The notes under the pieces were generated by a model. That model ran no database searches, had not been told where the DNA came from, and was given only the letters and a program-made list of their open reading frames with translations. The translations under genes and the position numbers were made by a program. This document shows, piece after piece, positions 53,689 through 62,415 of a DNA stretch of 64,000 bases. Each line of letters begins with the position of its first letter. Positions within the stretch are counted from its first letter, which is position 1. This stretch comes from Chitinophagales bacterium (GTDB lineage Bacteria; Bacteroidota; Bacteroidia; Chitinophagales; Saprospiraceae), in contig JAKSDI010000202.1 of NCBI GenBank assembly GCA_022360175.1, forward strand, positions 28,010 to 92,009. The letters are read 5' to 3'.

Positions 53689-55413
53689 TTAGAGGGAAAA
53701 AATCGATTTATCATCCATTACTGCATTTACCAGCAAATTTTCTTTTGAATTCAGATGAACGACCTTATTGGCATTGACCTGCACTTCAAGTTCAGGTTCC
53801 AAGCCACAGCTCAGCAACAGGATCAGTTTGCGACTTCGATAAGTTTCGATCATGCTTAAAATTCTGCGTTTATCGCTAAGGCTTACTTTTGGAAAAGGCT
53901 CATCTAGAATCCAAATGGATCGATCGTGGACTAGCAAACGAACCCATTGTAGTAAAGTATGTTGATTTTCAGAAAGGGTAGAAAGCGGTGTGTCCATCTC
54001 TACGTCTTCTAGTAACTCAAAAGAATCAGACCATTTTTTCAGGATTTCCTGAGCAAATGCTCTCCGTTCACGGTTTCTTTCCCGACAAATGGCTTCTCCT
54101 ACGTTTTTTCCAATTAGTGGAAAGAATTTAGTGTGCACACTTATTACACGCCGTATTGACGTAGGGTTCAATGTAGTTGTATTTTCTCCATTAAACTGAA
54201 TATCTCCATCAGAAGCACTCAGGAATCCCGTCAACAATTTGACTAATGTGGACTTTCCACTTCCTGCAGAACCTCTAATCAATAATAATTCTCCAATTTT
54301 AGCACTAAAGGATATGGGGTTTAAAATATATTCTTTTTCTATCCTGTAGTCCAAGTTTTTTACTTCGAGAGCGTCAACCTTTATCTTTTTTACTGGTAAG
54401 TCTAAATTTTCTTCTTTAGGTTGAATCAAGAGTTTTTCCAATTTACGTAAAGAGATCATTCCTTTTTTCCAAACTAATCCTACTCGTAATAATCTGTTAA
54501 TGCTTGGCCGCCATGATATGAGTATAATAACAACCGCAAAAAGATAGGTGGAATCGATTAATGTATCCGTCTTTTGTATCCAGCTTACTGCTAATAAAAC
54601 GGAAGCCATTAGTAAGTATACCCCTCCAGAAATAGTAGAATTTAATCCTGCTCGTAAACTCTGAAATTCCTTGCCAAGCGTATACAAATCTTCCGCACGA
54701 CGGTCAAAGCGTTTACCATAGATATTCTTTTGGTTGAAAACTTTAATGGTATTTAGATTCCTGAAACTCTTTGCTACTACAGCCAAGAGGCCTGACTTTT
54801 TATTTCGGCGATGAGATTCTACCTTTCCAATCTGTTGATTAATCTTATAAACGATCAGCCATAATGAAAGGATGAAGAAGACAATGAGACTGGAAATCAA
54901 CAAATTGAAGTAGCTGATAAAAGCTAATCCCGTTAAGAGTAAAACCAGATCACTAATGAATTGTAATATGCCTCGGCTGATAAAATTTTGCACACTACTT
55001 AAATCTCCACTAAATCTCAAAAGATAACGATCACCACCTTTTTCTTGATAAAGCTGTGGATGGAGTAGGAGTTGATGATTAAACAAGTCTTTTCTAAGTT
55101 GTACAAGGATGGCTTCGCTTAGTAAGCCTTTGAATTTATTGAATAAATACTCAAATCCCGCTTTGAAAGCAATCACACCCAATAGGACTTGCATCCACTC
55201 CTGAAAAGAAAAATTCTCAAAAACTGATGAAACATTATTCAATAACTGTCCCCTACTAGAATTCAGGCCAAACAACATGGTATAAGATTGGGCAATAACC
55301 AGTGAAAGAAAAATTGTAAGTAGGCTAGATGTTATACCTATGATTAAAATAGCAAGCACACGTGCAATATGAGTACTCAACCAATCATAGATTAAAGATT
55401 TACTAGTAGGCAT
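53689..55413 (-). CDS. ABC transporter (membrane and ATPase domains fused) with degenerate ATPase motifs
   Basis: 574 residues from the ATG at 55413; a GTG lies one codon upstream. Six membrane helices (about 15-305) of the type I exporter fold are followed by the nucleotide-binding domain. Walker A 'IRGSAGSGKSTLVKLL' and Walker B 'SIWILDEPFP' are present. But the signature reads 'LSENQ' instead of LSGGQ, the Q-loop region 'RRVISVHTKFFPLIG' lacks Gln, and the switch region 'KLILLLSCGLEPE' lacks His. It may hydrolyse ATP poorly or work as a partner. It leads the run with the P-loop and HTTM genes. Confidence 0.85.
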   Translation of the reverse strand: MPTSKSLIYDWLSTHIARVLAILIIGITSSLLTIFLSLVIAQSYTMLFGLNSSRGQLLNNVSSVFENFSFQEWMQVLLGVIAFKAGFEYLFNKFKGLLSEAILVQLRKDLFNHQLLLHPQLYQEKGGDRYLLRFSGDLSSVQNFISRGILQFISDLVLLLTGLAFISYFNLLISSLIVFFILSLWLIVYKINQQIGKVESHRRNKKSGLLAVVAKSFRNLNTIKVFNQKNIYGKRFDRRAEDLYTLGKEFQSLRAGLNSTISGGVYLLMASVLLAVSWIQKTDTLIDSTYLFAVVIILISWRPSINRLLRVGLVWKKGMISLRKLEKLLIQPKEENLDLPVKKIKVDALEVKNLDYRIEKEYILNPISFSAKIGELLLIRGSAGSGKSTLVKLLTGFLSASDGDIQFNGENTTTLNPTSIRRVISVHTKFFPLIGKNVGEAICRERNRERRAFAQEILKKWSDSFELLEDVEMDTPLSTLSENQHTLLQWVRLLVHDRSIWILDEPFPKVSLSDKRRILSMIETYRSRKLILLLSCGLEPELEVQVNANKVVHLNSKENLLVNAVMDDKSIFSL

Positions 55414-55514
55414 CACTTAAGAGTTGTTTTAAGAGTATGACTTAAAACTTGTAATGTTACTACGTTCTTAATCAGAGATTTGAAATTAAAGTTGAGAAGA
55501 AAACAGTAAGCCAT
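55413..55514 (-). CDS. Possible 33-residue leader ORF overlapping the ABC gene start
   Basis: ATG at 55514 encodes MAYCFLLNFNFKSLIKN and 16 further residues ending LKTTLK; its TGA (55415-55413) overlaps the ABC start ATG by one base (TGATG). The tight overlap suits translational coupling. The peptide is short, hydrophobic then basic, and unknown. It may be chance. Confidence 0.25.
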   Translation of the reverse strand: MAYCFLLNFNFKSLIKNVVTLQVLSHTLKTTLK

Positions 55515-55673
55515 TAATAACCCAACCTTCTATATCTCACTTAAAAGGTATCAATTATTCAGGCACGTATGAATTCAGCCTTATCACCGATTGGATAGGT
55601 GCATGTTTACCAATAGGAAAGCTGATAGCACTACGATTATTGTCCAAGAATAACGGTTGTCCAGAATAATATC

Positions 55674-56648
55674 CTATCTATAAGTATCTAACTGAACGCT
55701 TATCAACAACTCATGAGCAGCGCCAAAAGGGAGGTCAAATGCACTGATATTATAATCAAATCCATAACCTATTTTCCCATTCGTATCTTTTCCAAATAAA
55801 CCTGGAATATTCAACCCTACCTCTAAATGCATCATTCCATTAATATTTCCTCCTAAGCCAAACCAGACCGTTCGCCCAGGCTGTAATCGTGCATTTAAAT
55901 CAATATTATAGGGTGCTCCCTTTGCATACTTTCCCCATAAGGATAATTCCATAAAAATATCCTCATTAAAGAAATGATACCATCCCGCATTTGCATAGAT
56001 ATGTGGTATTCTGCTAAAATCTATTGCCTGGGTTCCTGTCAGGATTACTTCCTGAGCATTTAATATTTGGGGAATGGACAAACCAAAATAGATGTTGTCC
56101 TGATGAAAAAAACCGCCACCTACCCGTTTGTAATAAAAAAGCCCTACACCTACATCTGGACGGCTAATTAGCAGGTTATTCAGAGGGATATTAGGGTCAT
56201 CAGGATCTTTCCAGTTGATTCGGTTTGCATCAATCCGGTATTGAACGTAGCCAGCAGTCACCCCTATTCCCAGGCCTCCAAAATAGGCATCTTTGGTAAG
56301 TAAGCTACTGATACGAGCATAAGCACCAGTAAGGCTGGCTGGCCCAGTTCTATCTTGTACAACATTGCCTCCAAATACTAAATCAAAGGCGTTGCCTATA
56401 TCTGATACAAATTCGCCAGTTACGAAAAAGGTTCGTGGGGTTTCTTCCTGACTAAACCACTGTGCTCTGCTGGTAGAGGTAAAGTTGAGATTATACTCGT
56501 ATAAAAAAAAATCACTGCTCACTGAAGCAGGATTTAGTACGCCCTGAGCATAGCGATATTGGCTCACTAAAGGCAACTGCTGAGCAATTAATGAACAAGG
56601 TATAATTCCCCAAAGGCTAAAAAATAATAAAATCCTATAGCGGCACAT
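55674..56648 (-). CDS. PorP/SprF-family outer-membrane protein
   Basis: 324 residues. Signal peptide MCRYRILLFFSLWGIIPCSLIAQ. The start of the mature protein, 'QLPLVSQYRYAQGVLNPASV', is the family's opening ('SQY....NPA'), followed by a beta-barrel pattern with 'YFGGLGIGVTAGYVQYRID', 'RPDVGVGLFYYK', 'IYFGLSIPQILN' and a final 'AHELLISVQLDTYR'. Such proteins (SprF, PorP) sit in the outer membrane and are needed for surface export of a partner adhesin of T9SS type B. It is the last gene of the sigma operon, 7 bp after the caspase gene, and may serve the SprB-repeat adhesin at 63223. Confidence 0.9.
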   Translation of the reverse strand: MCRYRILLFFSLWGIIPCSLIAQQLPLVSQYRYAQGVLNPASVSSDFFLYEYNLNFTSTSRAQWFSQEETPRTFFVTGEFVSDIGNAFDLVFGGNVVQDRTGPASLTGAYARISSLLTKDAYFGGLGIGVTAGYVQYRIDANRINWKDPDDPNIPLNNLLISRPDVGVGLFYYKRVGGGFFHQDNIYFGLSIPQILNAQEVILTGTQAIDFSRIPHIYANAGWYHFFNEDIFMELSLWGKYAKGAPYNIDLNARLQPGRTVWFGLGGNINGMMHLEVGLNIPGLFGKDTNGKIGYGFDYNISAFDLPFGAAHELLISVQLDTYR

Positions 56649-56655
56649 AAGCTAT

Positions 56656-59373
56656 TTATTTAGGTAACTTGACAACAATTGGACTTGACTGAGTCCTTGA
56701 TGTATGCATTAGAGGAACTTGAGCAGTAAGCGTTTTCGGGCGCTTACGCGCTACTAAGGCTTGCGTTTTCTGCTGTACAAACTGGAACCATTCTGAGATA
56801 TCAAGTTCAGCATTTTTATTTTGATCTATTGCAGTACTATTCGTGGAAAATAATGTTAAGCCTTCAATTAATGCTTCTGTAAAGGCGCCATTTTCCCATT
56901 GAGCATCTTCATAACTATACTGACCTGGCTGACAAGATAAAAGCAAATGTCCAGGCAATTGTTTTTCCTCTAAATAGCTTACTAAATCTCTGGTACTTTG
57001 GGTAATTCTCGCTTCGGCTACGGTGGTAGACGTGCCACTGTGGCAAGCATCAATCACAAATATTTTTTGACAAGGAATTTCGGCAAGGTAAGCCACTAAT
57101 TCTTTATTAAAATCCAGGCTTGTTTCCTGCATAAACGGCCCATCATAATCGCTCGCTGCAATTCTAAATCCACCATCATTACCAACTAAACCATGTGATG
57201 AAATAAAAACAATTAATAAATCAGAGGCACTAATTTGATTATTGAGGTAACGATATTGATATCGTTTCAGGCTTTTGAGAATAGCCGTTTTTGTCGTTCG
57301 CTCTTTATTGGCTAAAGTATCAATGAAAATATGCTGAAAAGCATGATTTTGGGGCTGAGTCCTGACAATTGCTTCTGCAAAATCTACTGCATCATAAGCT
57401 GTATATTTCAGATCATAGCTCGGAATCCCTATAGATAGAAGGTGTAAATTGGGTTTTGAAAAAGAAGGCGTATATATCACCTCAATAGGAATACTTTCTA
57501 CTTCCCCCGCTTCATTTTTCACACGAACAACAATTTCATTATTTCCTTCTCGCAGGCCTGCTTTATACAAAATGGTTTTGCTTTTATTATTCCCACTTAG
57601 CTTTACTTCATCCATTTTAGCCCCTTGTTGACAAGGTACCTCATTGACCGTAAAACAGAAGGTGGCATTTTCCAGCGTATGGCTTGAAATAACTTTTAGT
57701 TGTAGTACAATTTCTGCATCTCGTGATACAATAGCCTGATCAAAATTATCGGGATTAGGCGCTAACCAAATTGCTTTGAGAAAAGTCTCTGTGGAGGGAG
57801 TTTGTTTGTCTGAATCGATAGTCGTTATCGATTCTTCTGCTGGCTCCTGAGGCGTTTCTGCCCGAGGTTGCGAAAAATAATATGGCTGCCCGATTGGTTT
57901 ATCTGATTGAGAAAGCTCGCAAGACAACAACCTGTTTTTATTATCGTAATTAATGGGGCTTCGTACTCCAATCCAATAAGGAGTATTGGGAGCAACTGTA
58001 AGCTGTTGTTCGGTTATAGTTCTCCCAAGTGTATCTTTTATATTAGCTCGTATATTCGATAAGAAATAGTCAGTATGTCGAGCTTGTACTCCAACAAAGT
58101 ATCGGCGTAAATCCAGCCGGCCAGGAGGAGACACTGCTATTGGTGGAGAATAATGTAATTCCACTTCCTGATTTGCAATCGGCCTGGAATAATCGATTTT
58201 ACCGAATAGGCAAATCCAAGCCTGTTGTTTTTGTAATATTTCCGGATTGGCATAGCCTCCCATCAACCATTGCCCATTGTGAAGAGCTAATAAGCTGATA
58301 CCACCATCAGCCAGGCTTCCTCCATAAAAGGCTTCTTTTGATTGTTTTGTAACAGGGTCATAGAGAACTAGCCACGCTTTGGGCCTTCTTGCCCCTCTTT
58401 GGAATGAATGGCTTTCGCCTGTCAAAAGAACTTTGCCACGGCTTGTTAATGCCATTGCACCAATTCGATCAGCTTCCCGGCCACCAAAAAACTGATGTTT
58501 AATCATTCGTCCATTATCGTCTACTATTGCCAGAAAACCATCCGATCGATATCGGCCATACTGTCGATTGCCCGAGATAACTAATTGATGATGATTGAGC
58601 AATAATATATCTATACATTCGGTGCCTCTTTCTGGAGCAAACGCTTTTTGCCAGATCACTTTCCCTTCGTGATTTCTACGTTCTATCCAACAATAGTTGT
58701 CGGCCTTAGCCTGATTAGTTTGACCACAAAGGTATATATGGCCATCCTGATTCAAGGCAATACTACTCACGATAGTAGCCATATCATCTACTTGCCATTT
58801 TTTTTGCCAGCTTATAGCCCCATCAGCTTGTAAGCAAACCAACCAGGCTTGCTCTCCAGAATAGCCACTCAACAACCAACCACCACTTGGGAGAGCACAA
58901 GCTGCCGTAAAAGTATCATCCGCTGAAGATCCCAGGATAAGCTCTGCTTCTGTATATCCTTCTTCGTCTAACCACAATACCCAGCCATCTTTTTTGCCAA
59001 AGTAATTGCCATGTTTAGGGCTATTCTTTGATGGTTGTTCTGAATACCCAACCATTAAAAATCCTCCTTCTGGCCGCCTAACAATCTGCCTGGCTTCATC
59101 ATCATTTTCTCTTCCTAAGTGTACTTGTCGCCAGGCTTGCAGGTTATCATCCATCAAAACCAATGAAATATCCTTTCCTCCATTGGATCCTTTGCGAGCA
59201 AGGCCGGCAGTCGCAATTATCCCTCTTTCATCTTCTACCATGCTGATTATCATTTCGCTCGTACTCGTTGCTAAATGTTCACTTTGCTCTGGCTGATCCG
59301 GCAGTTGAATCTTTTGGGAATATATTGTAGTACCACAACACATCAATAGGCTAAACAATAAGATTCTAGTCAT
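56656..59373 (-). CDS. Exported caspase-family (C14) protein with propeller-like N-terminal region
   Basis: 905 residues. Signal peptide MTRILLFSLLMCCGTTIYSQ. Residues 45-400 consist of repeated beta-propeller-like segments ('GGFLMVGYSE', 'GGWLLSGYSGEQAWLV', 'HQLVISGNRQYG', 'KVLLTGESHSF', 'GQWLMGGYANP'). Residues 400-640 are beta-rich linkers. The caspase domain (about 640-880) has the catalytic His727 in 'VFISSHGLVG' and Cys777 in 'IFVIDACHSGTST', both intact, with 'PSYDLKYTAYDAVDFAEAI' near its start. The signal peptide places the protease outside the cytoplasm, unlike most bacterial caspase homologues. It starts 8 bp after the papain-like gene. Confidence 0.9.
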   Translation of the reverse strand: MTRILLFSLLMCCGTTIYSQKIQLPDQPEQSEHLATSTSEMIISMVEDERGIIATAGLARKGSNGGKDISLVLMDDNLQAWRQVHLGRENDDEARQIVRRPEGGFLMVGYSEQPSKNSPKHGNYFGKKDGWVLWLDEEGYTEAELILGSSADDTFTAACALPSGGWLLSGYSGEQAWLVCLQADGAISWQKKWQVDDMATIVSSIALNQDGHIYLCGQTNQAKADNYCWIERRNHEGKVIWQKAFAPERGTECIDILLLNHHQLVISGNRQYGRYRSDGFLAIVDDNGRMIKHQFFGGREADRIGAMALTSRGKVLLTGESHSFQRGARRPKAWLVLYDPVTKQSKEAFYGGSLADGGISLLALHNGQWLMGGYANPEILQKQQAWICLFGKIDYSRPIANQEVELHYSPPIAVSPPGRLDLRRYFVGVQARHTDYFLSNIRANIKDTLGRTITEQQLTVAPNTPYWIGVRSPINYDNKNRLLSCELSQSDKPIGQPYYFSQPRAETPQEPAEESITTIDSDKQTPSTETFLKAIWLAPNPDNFDQAIVSRDAEIVLQLKVISSHTLENATFCFTVNEVPCQQGAKMDEVKLSGNNKSKTILYKAGLREGNNEIVVRVKNEAGEVESIPIEVIYTPSFSKPNLHLLSIGIPSYDLKYTAYDAVDFAEAIVRTQPQNHAFQHIFIDTLANKERTTKTAILKSLKRYQYRYLNNQISASDLLIVFISSHGLVGNDGGFRIAASDYDGPFMQETSLDFNKELVAYLAEIPCQKIFVIDACHSGTSTTVAEARITQSTRDLVSYLEEKQLPGHLLLSCQPGQYSYEDAQWENGAFTEALIEGLTLFSTNSTAIDQNKNAELDISEWFQFVQQKTQALVARKRPKTLTAQVPLMHTSRTQSSPIVVKLPK

Positions 59374-59381
59374 ACGATCGA

Positions 59382-60860
59382 TTATTCTGCATATACCTGG
59401 AGTATAATAGGAGCTACATATTGTTGCTGTGCAGGAACAGGAGCTGCTGTAAACTCCATCTTATCTGCTTCCCATAGAATACGGGAAGCAGGGATTAATA
59501 CGTCATTAAACACTTCCTGAAAAGCAAGCGGAAATGGCTCCGTTGAGGTTTCTAATTCTAATAGACGCTGTTCAATATCTAACATTTTCTTTGTACTGTA
59601 TAAAATACATAGATGGTCATAACCTTTATGGCTCAATTGCAAGACCGTTTCTTCTCCGGGAATAGCAACTTCCACCTGATTAGAGAGAAAAAAGTTGGCT
59701 TGATGAGATTTTGGAAAATGTAGATTGACCCGTTTATCCGGAGCCTGGCTAAACACATAAGCAAAATGCCCGGTTGGTATTTCTCTTGCAACTAATTGAA
59801 AAATATCTCCTACCTGCTGATGCCCAGTGCTCAGGGTATAAATGTGGTTTTCTGGATTAAACTGCGTAGTGACTTCTTCAAAAAAAGGAGTCTCTCTTCC
59901 ATCTGCCAGCGTTATATATCCAACCGGTTTGCGGAATACAAATGAGCCTTTTAGATAATAAGCCTCTGCCTCTATATCTTCTTGCTTTACCAGTTCCACT
60001 TGTTGTTCTGGAAGGGTGCAAACGTATGCATATCTACAACGATTTGTTAAATCTTCATAACTCATTCGAATGATTCCCTGATCTCCCCAGGTAGGCCCAA
60101 AACTATTGAACAGTTCAAATTCTTTTTCAATATTATCATATCCTATGACCACCATCGCATGAAATCCATTAGCAGGTTCTCCCTTTTGTGGAAGCCATTT
60201 CTTCTGTCCTGGTTTCACTTGCCAAAAACTCGAGCTAACCTGTAGCCCTACTATGACGGGCACTCTAGCAGCTAGTGTCTTACAAAGTAAAGCGCTCTTC
60301 TCATTCTTAGAAATCCCAAGAGGGAAAAGAGCTGCATAATCTGCTATCCTGTGGAACTGAGCTTCTGCGATCGCCTCCTTAGAAGGGATCATCTCACAAT
60401 TCCCTTCTACAAAATTAAACGTTTGTTCCAGGCAATCTCCCTGCTGTTGCAGCAAATGTAAAGCATCTTCTATATACGCTCCGCTAGTGCAGTAATCACC
60501 AGGCAATTTCACCTGATTGTAAATATAAGCAGCAGAGTTTGCTGCTGCAGTAATCGTACTAATATCACGGAGATCGTTTTGTATAGCTCTACTAATAGTT
60601 AATGCTCCATATCCCACAGCCCAGCCAACACAAGACCCCATACGCCCTTGATTACCCGCTATTGGACAATGCTTTCTCAGGCTCATTCTCAGGGGAATTT
60701 CATTATACTTTTCACCGCTGTATAGTGGTAAAATACTTAGCGATTCATATCGCTCATCGGAACAACGCAAACCGGTATATTCCTGTCCGTTTTGCGCCAT
60801 TACCGAAGGGCTACAAATACTACCTAAAACAAAGAATATAATTAGCCGAAAGCTTTTCAT
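59382..60860 (-). CDS. Exported papain-like (C1) cysteine peptidase
   Basis: 492 residues from the ATG at 60860 (MKSFRLIIFFVLGSICSPSVMAQ), 29 bp after the TPR gene stop. The C1 fold is clear: 'NQGRMGSCVGWAVGYGALT' with Cys77 and the oxyanion Gln71, His234 in 'NGFHAMVVIGYDN', Asn252 in 'LFNSFGPTWGDQGIIRMSYEDL'. All catalytic residues are present and no propeptide is visible. The C-terminal 200 residues are beta-rich and unrecognised. It should act in the periplasm or beyond and could process the caspase or surface partners encoded next to it, which is inference. Confidence 0.92.
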   Translation of the reverse strand: MKSFRLIIFFVLGSICSPSVMAQNGQEYTGLRCSDERYESLSILPLYSGEKYNEIPLRMSLRKHCPIAGNQGRMGSCVGWAVGYGALTISRAIQNDLRDISTITAAANSAAYIYNQVKLPGDYCTSGAYIEDALHLLQQQGDCLEQTFNFVEGNCEMIPSKEAIAEAQFHRIADYAALFPLGISKNEKSALLCKTLAARVPVIVGLQVSSSFWQVKPGQKKWLPQKGEPANGFHAMVVIGYDNIEKEFELFNSFGPTWGDQGIIRMSYEDLTNRCRYAYVCTLPEQQVELVKQEDIEAEAYYLKGSFVFRKPVGYITLADGRETPFFEEVTTQFNPENHIYTLSTGHQQVGDIFQLVAREIPTGHFAYVFSQAPDKRVNLHFPKSHQANFFLSNQVEVAIPGEETVLQLSHKGYDHLCILYSTKKMLDIEQRLLELETSTEPFPLAFQEVFNDVLIPASRILWEADKMEFTAAPVPAQQQYVAPIILQVYAE

Positions 60861-60889
60861 AAGATATATATTGTGAACTACAAAGCCTA

Positions 60890-61627
60890 TTATAATGCTT
60901 CCTTGAGCTGGCTGACCTGATCGTAATATAATCCTCCTTCTGGCCAACCCTCCATTAATTGTAAGGCTTTAGGCCTTTGGTATAATTTCAAATATGTAAG
61001 GGTTAAATACCATCGAACAATTTCATCCATTGGTGGTTCCACCTTACCTTGAGCTACTTTGAGCCACTTTATTGCCTGATCAGGTTCGTCTGCCAATAAG
61101 GAGCTAATCCCAATATAAAGTGCAACATTAGTATCCTTTGATTTAGACCAATAAGTCTCTAAATTGTTTATAGCGCTCGTATAGTCCTCATTATTGTAAT
61201 CAGCAAATCCTAGCTGAAGGTTTTCATCATTGGTATCATCAGCATAGAGCACCAGCTCTAAAGGAAGGAGTTCAGGGGCTATAAGTTGATCTAAAGCAGT
61301 CTGCTGTTTTTGTTGATAAAACAACCAACCACTCAATGCTAGTACACCAACTAAAGCTACCCCCAAACTCCAACGAGAAAAACTAGTATATTTGAAACCA
61401 CTCTCGCCATTTATACTTTGATCTATACCTTGATTAATCCAGCTTTTGACCTCTAAGAGTTCTTTACCCCGCTCACTTTGTACAAGCTGGGCAGAAAAAT
61501 CTAATTCTTCTTTTAAATCCTTGTCACTACTCAGGCGTTCTTCAAATGCACTACGCTCTTTTTCTTCCATCCGCCCGCTCAGGTAGTGATTAATTTGAGT
61601 TAGTTGATCCAATTTATTCGATTCCAT
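60890..61627 (-). CDS. Membrane-anchored anti-sigma-like protein with TPR region (copy 2)
   Basis: 245 residues. Same plan as the copy at 41345: N-terminal anti-sigma-like helices ('NHYLSGRMEEKERSAFEERL'), membrane helix about 83-103 ('SLGVALVGVLALSGWLFY'), then an outer TPR-like half ('DYTSAINNLETYW', 'ALYIGISSLLADEPDQAIKWL'). It ends at 'KEAL'. It starts 1 bp after the sigma gene stop. Predicted to sequester the sigma factor until an envelope signal is sensed; no zinc-binding motif is seen. Confidence 0.8.
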   Translation of the reverse strand: MESNKLDQLTQINHYLSGRMEEKERSAFEERLSSDKDLKEELDFSAQLVQSERGKELLEVKSWINQGIDQSINGESGFKYTSFSRWSLGVALVGVLALSGWLFYQQKQQTALDQLIAPELLPLELVLYADDTNDENLQLGFADYNNEDYTSAINNLETYWSKSKDTNVALYIGISSLLADEPDQAIKWLKVAQGKVEPPMDEIVRWYLTLTYLKLYQRPKALQLMEGWPEGGLYYDQVSQLKEAL

Positions 61628-61628
61628 G

Positions 61629-62201
61629 TCAATGTTTATCTGTATAATTTAACAATGCGTGGGTTTGTACTTTGAGCTTATTACGACAATCATGAATACG
61701 TTTCCGCAATGCATTATAATTGTAGTCTAATCGCTCTGAAATCTCTTTTAATCCGACCTGCTCCAAGTGAAACCACTTAATTATTTGTTTACAAGGTTCT
61801 CCCATATTTTCCAGTGCCTGATGGATCGCTTCCAGTCGCTCATTTTTGACAACTGCTCGAGCTAAAGCATCCTCACTTTCATCCATTATCGCATAAGCCG
61901 TACGGTTTAATGTTTCTGTAGGTTTTCTTTTTTTTCGCCTTAATTCTTCTTTCCAAATATTAGCTGCTAATTGAAAAATATAACGGTTTAACATTCCTTC
62001 CTCTTTATACCTTCCATCTCGTACTGCTATCCATAGACGCATTAATGTGAGCTGAACAATTTCTCGGCCTTCTTCTTCAGTACCACTATTTTTTCTAACA
62101 TGCCCTATGATCATAGCACTATAGGTTTTCGCTAAGTAGATAAATACATTATCATCTTTTGACTTTAACCCTTCCAGTATTTCTGAAGTAGTACGCTTCA
62201 T
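61629..62201 (-). CDS. ECF-type sigma-70 factor (copy 2), head of the papain/caspase/SprF operon
   Basis: 190 residues, differing from copy 1 at five positions (Arg to Thr, Asp to Asn, and three near the C-terminus: HALLNYTDKH against HTLLSYTDKC). Sigma region 2 and region 4 are as in copy 1. The operon order is sigma, anti-sigma/TPR, papain-like protease, caspase, PorP/SprF, with gaps of 1, 29, 8 and 7 bp. It probably transcribes its own operon and perhaps the divergent FN3/SprB genes. Confidence 0.92.
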   Translation of the reverse strand: MKRTTSEILEGLKSKDDNVFIYLAKTYSAMIIGHVRKNSGTEEEGREIVQLTLMRLWIAVRDGRYKEEGMLNRYIFQLAANIWKEELRRKKRKPTETLNRTAYAIMDESEDALARAVVKNERLEAIHQALENMGEPCKQIIKWFHLEQVGLKEISERLDYNYNALRKRIHDCRNKLKVQTHALLNYTDKH

Positions 62202-62330
62202 AAAATCTTACTAGTCTTTTCTCGTTTAAGAATACAAAATAATATGACCTTTGAGTAATATTGTTACCTATCCACTCAAAGAAATCTTATTTAATAGTTC
62301 ACTATTTCATTGCAGCAGGAAGTATTTTTA
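62202..62330 (-). promoter_or_regulatory. Conserved upstream (promoter) region of sigma copy 2
   Basis: It matches 42705-42830 upstream of sigma copy 1, so the promoter was duplicated with the cassette. The 214-bp gap to the divergent FN3 gene (62416) must also contain that gene's promoter. Confidence 0.5.
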
Positions 62331-62415
62331 AGCCATCCATATTCGTAAATCCAAGAAAAATTTCTTATTTCAAGTAACAATAAGCAAAAACGGTCATTTA
62401 TATAAAAACAGAGAA

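Larger units (their letters stand above)
60890..62330. repeat. Direct repeat DR-2: sigma/anti-sigma cassette copy 2
   Basis: Counterpart of 41390-42830, same orientation. The two copies flank about 18 kb that contains the SulP operon, the aminotransferase, the P-loop/HTTM/ABC cluster and the papain/caspase genes. Homologous recombination between them could delete or duplicate that segment. Confidence 0.9.
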
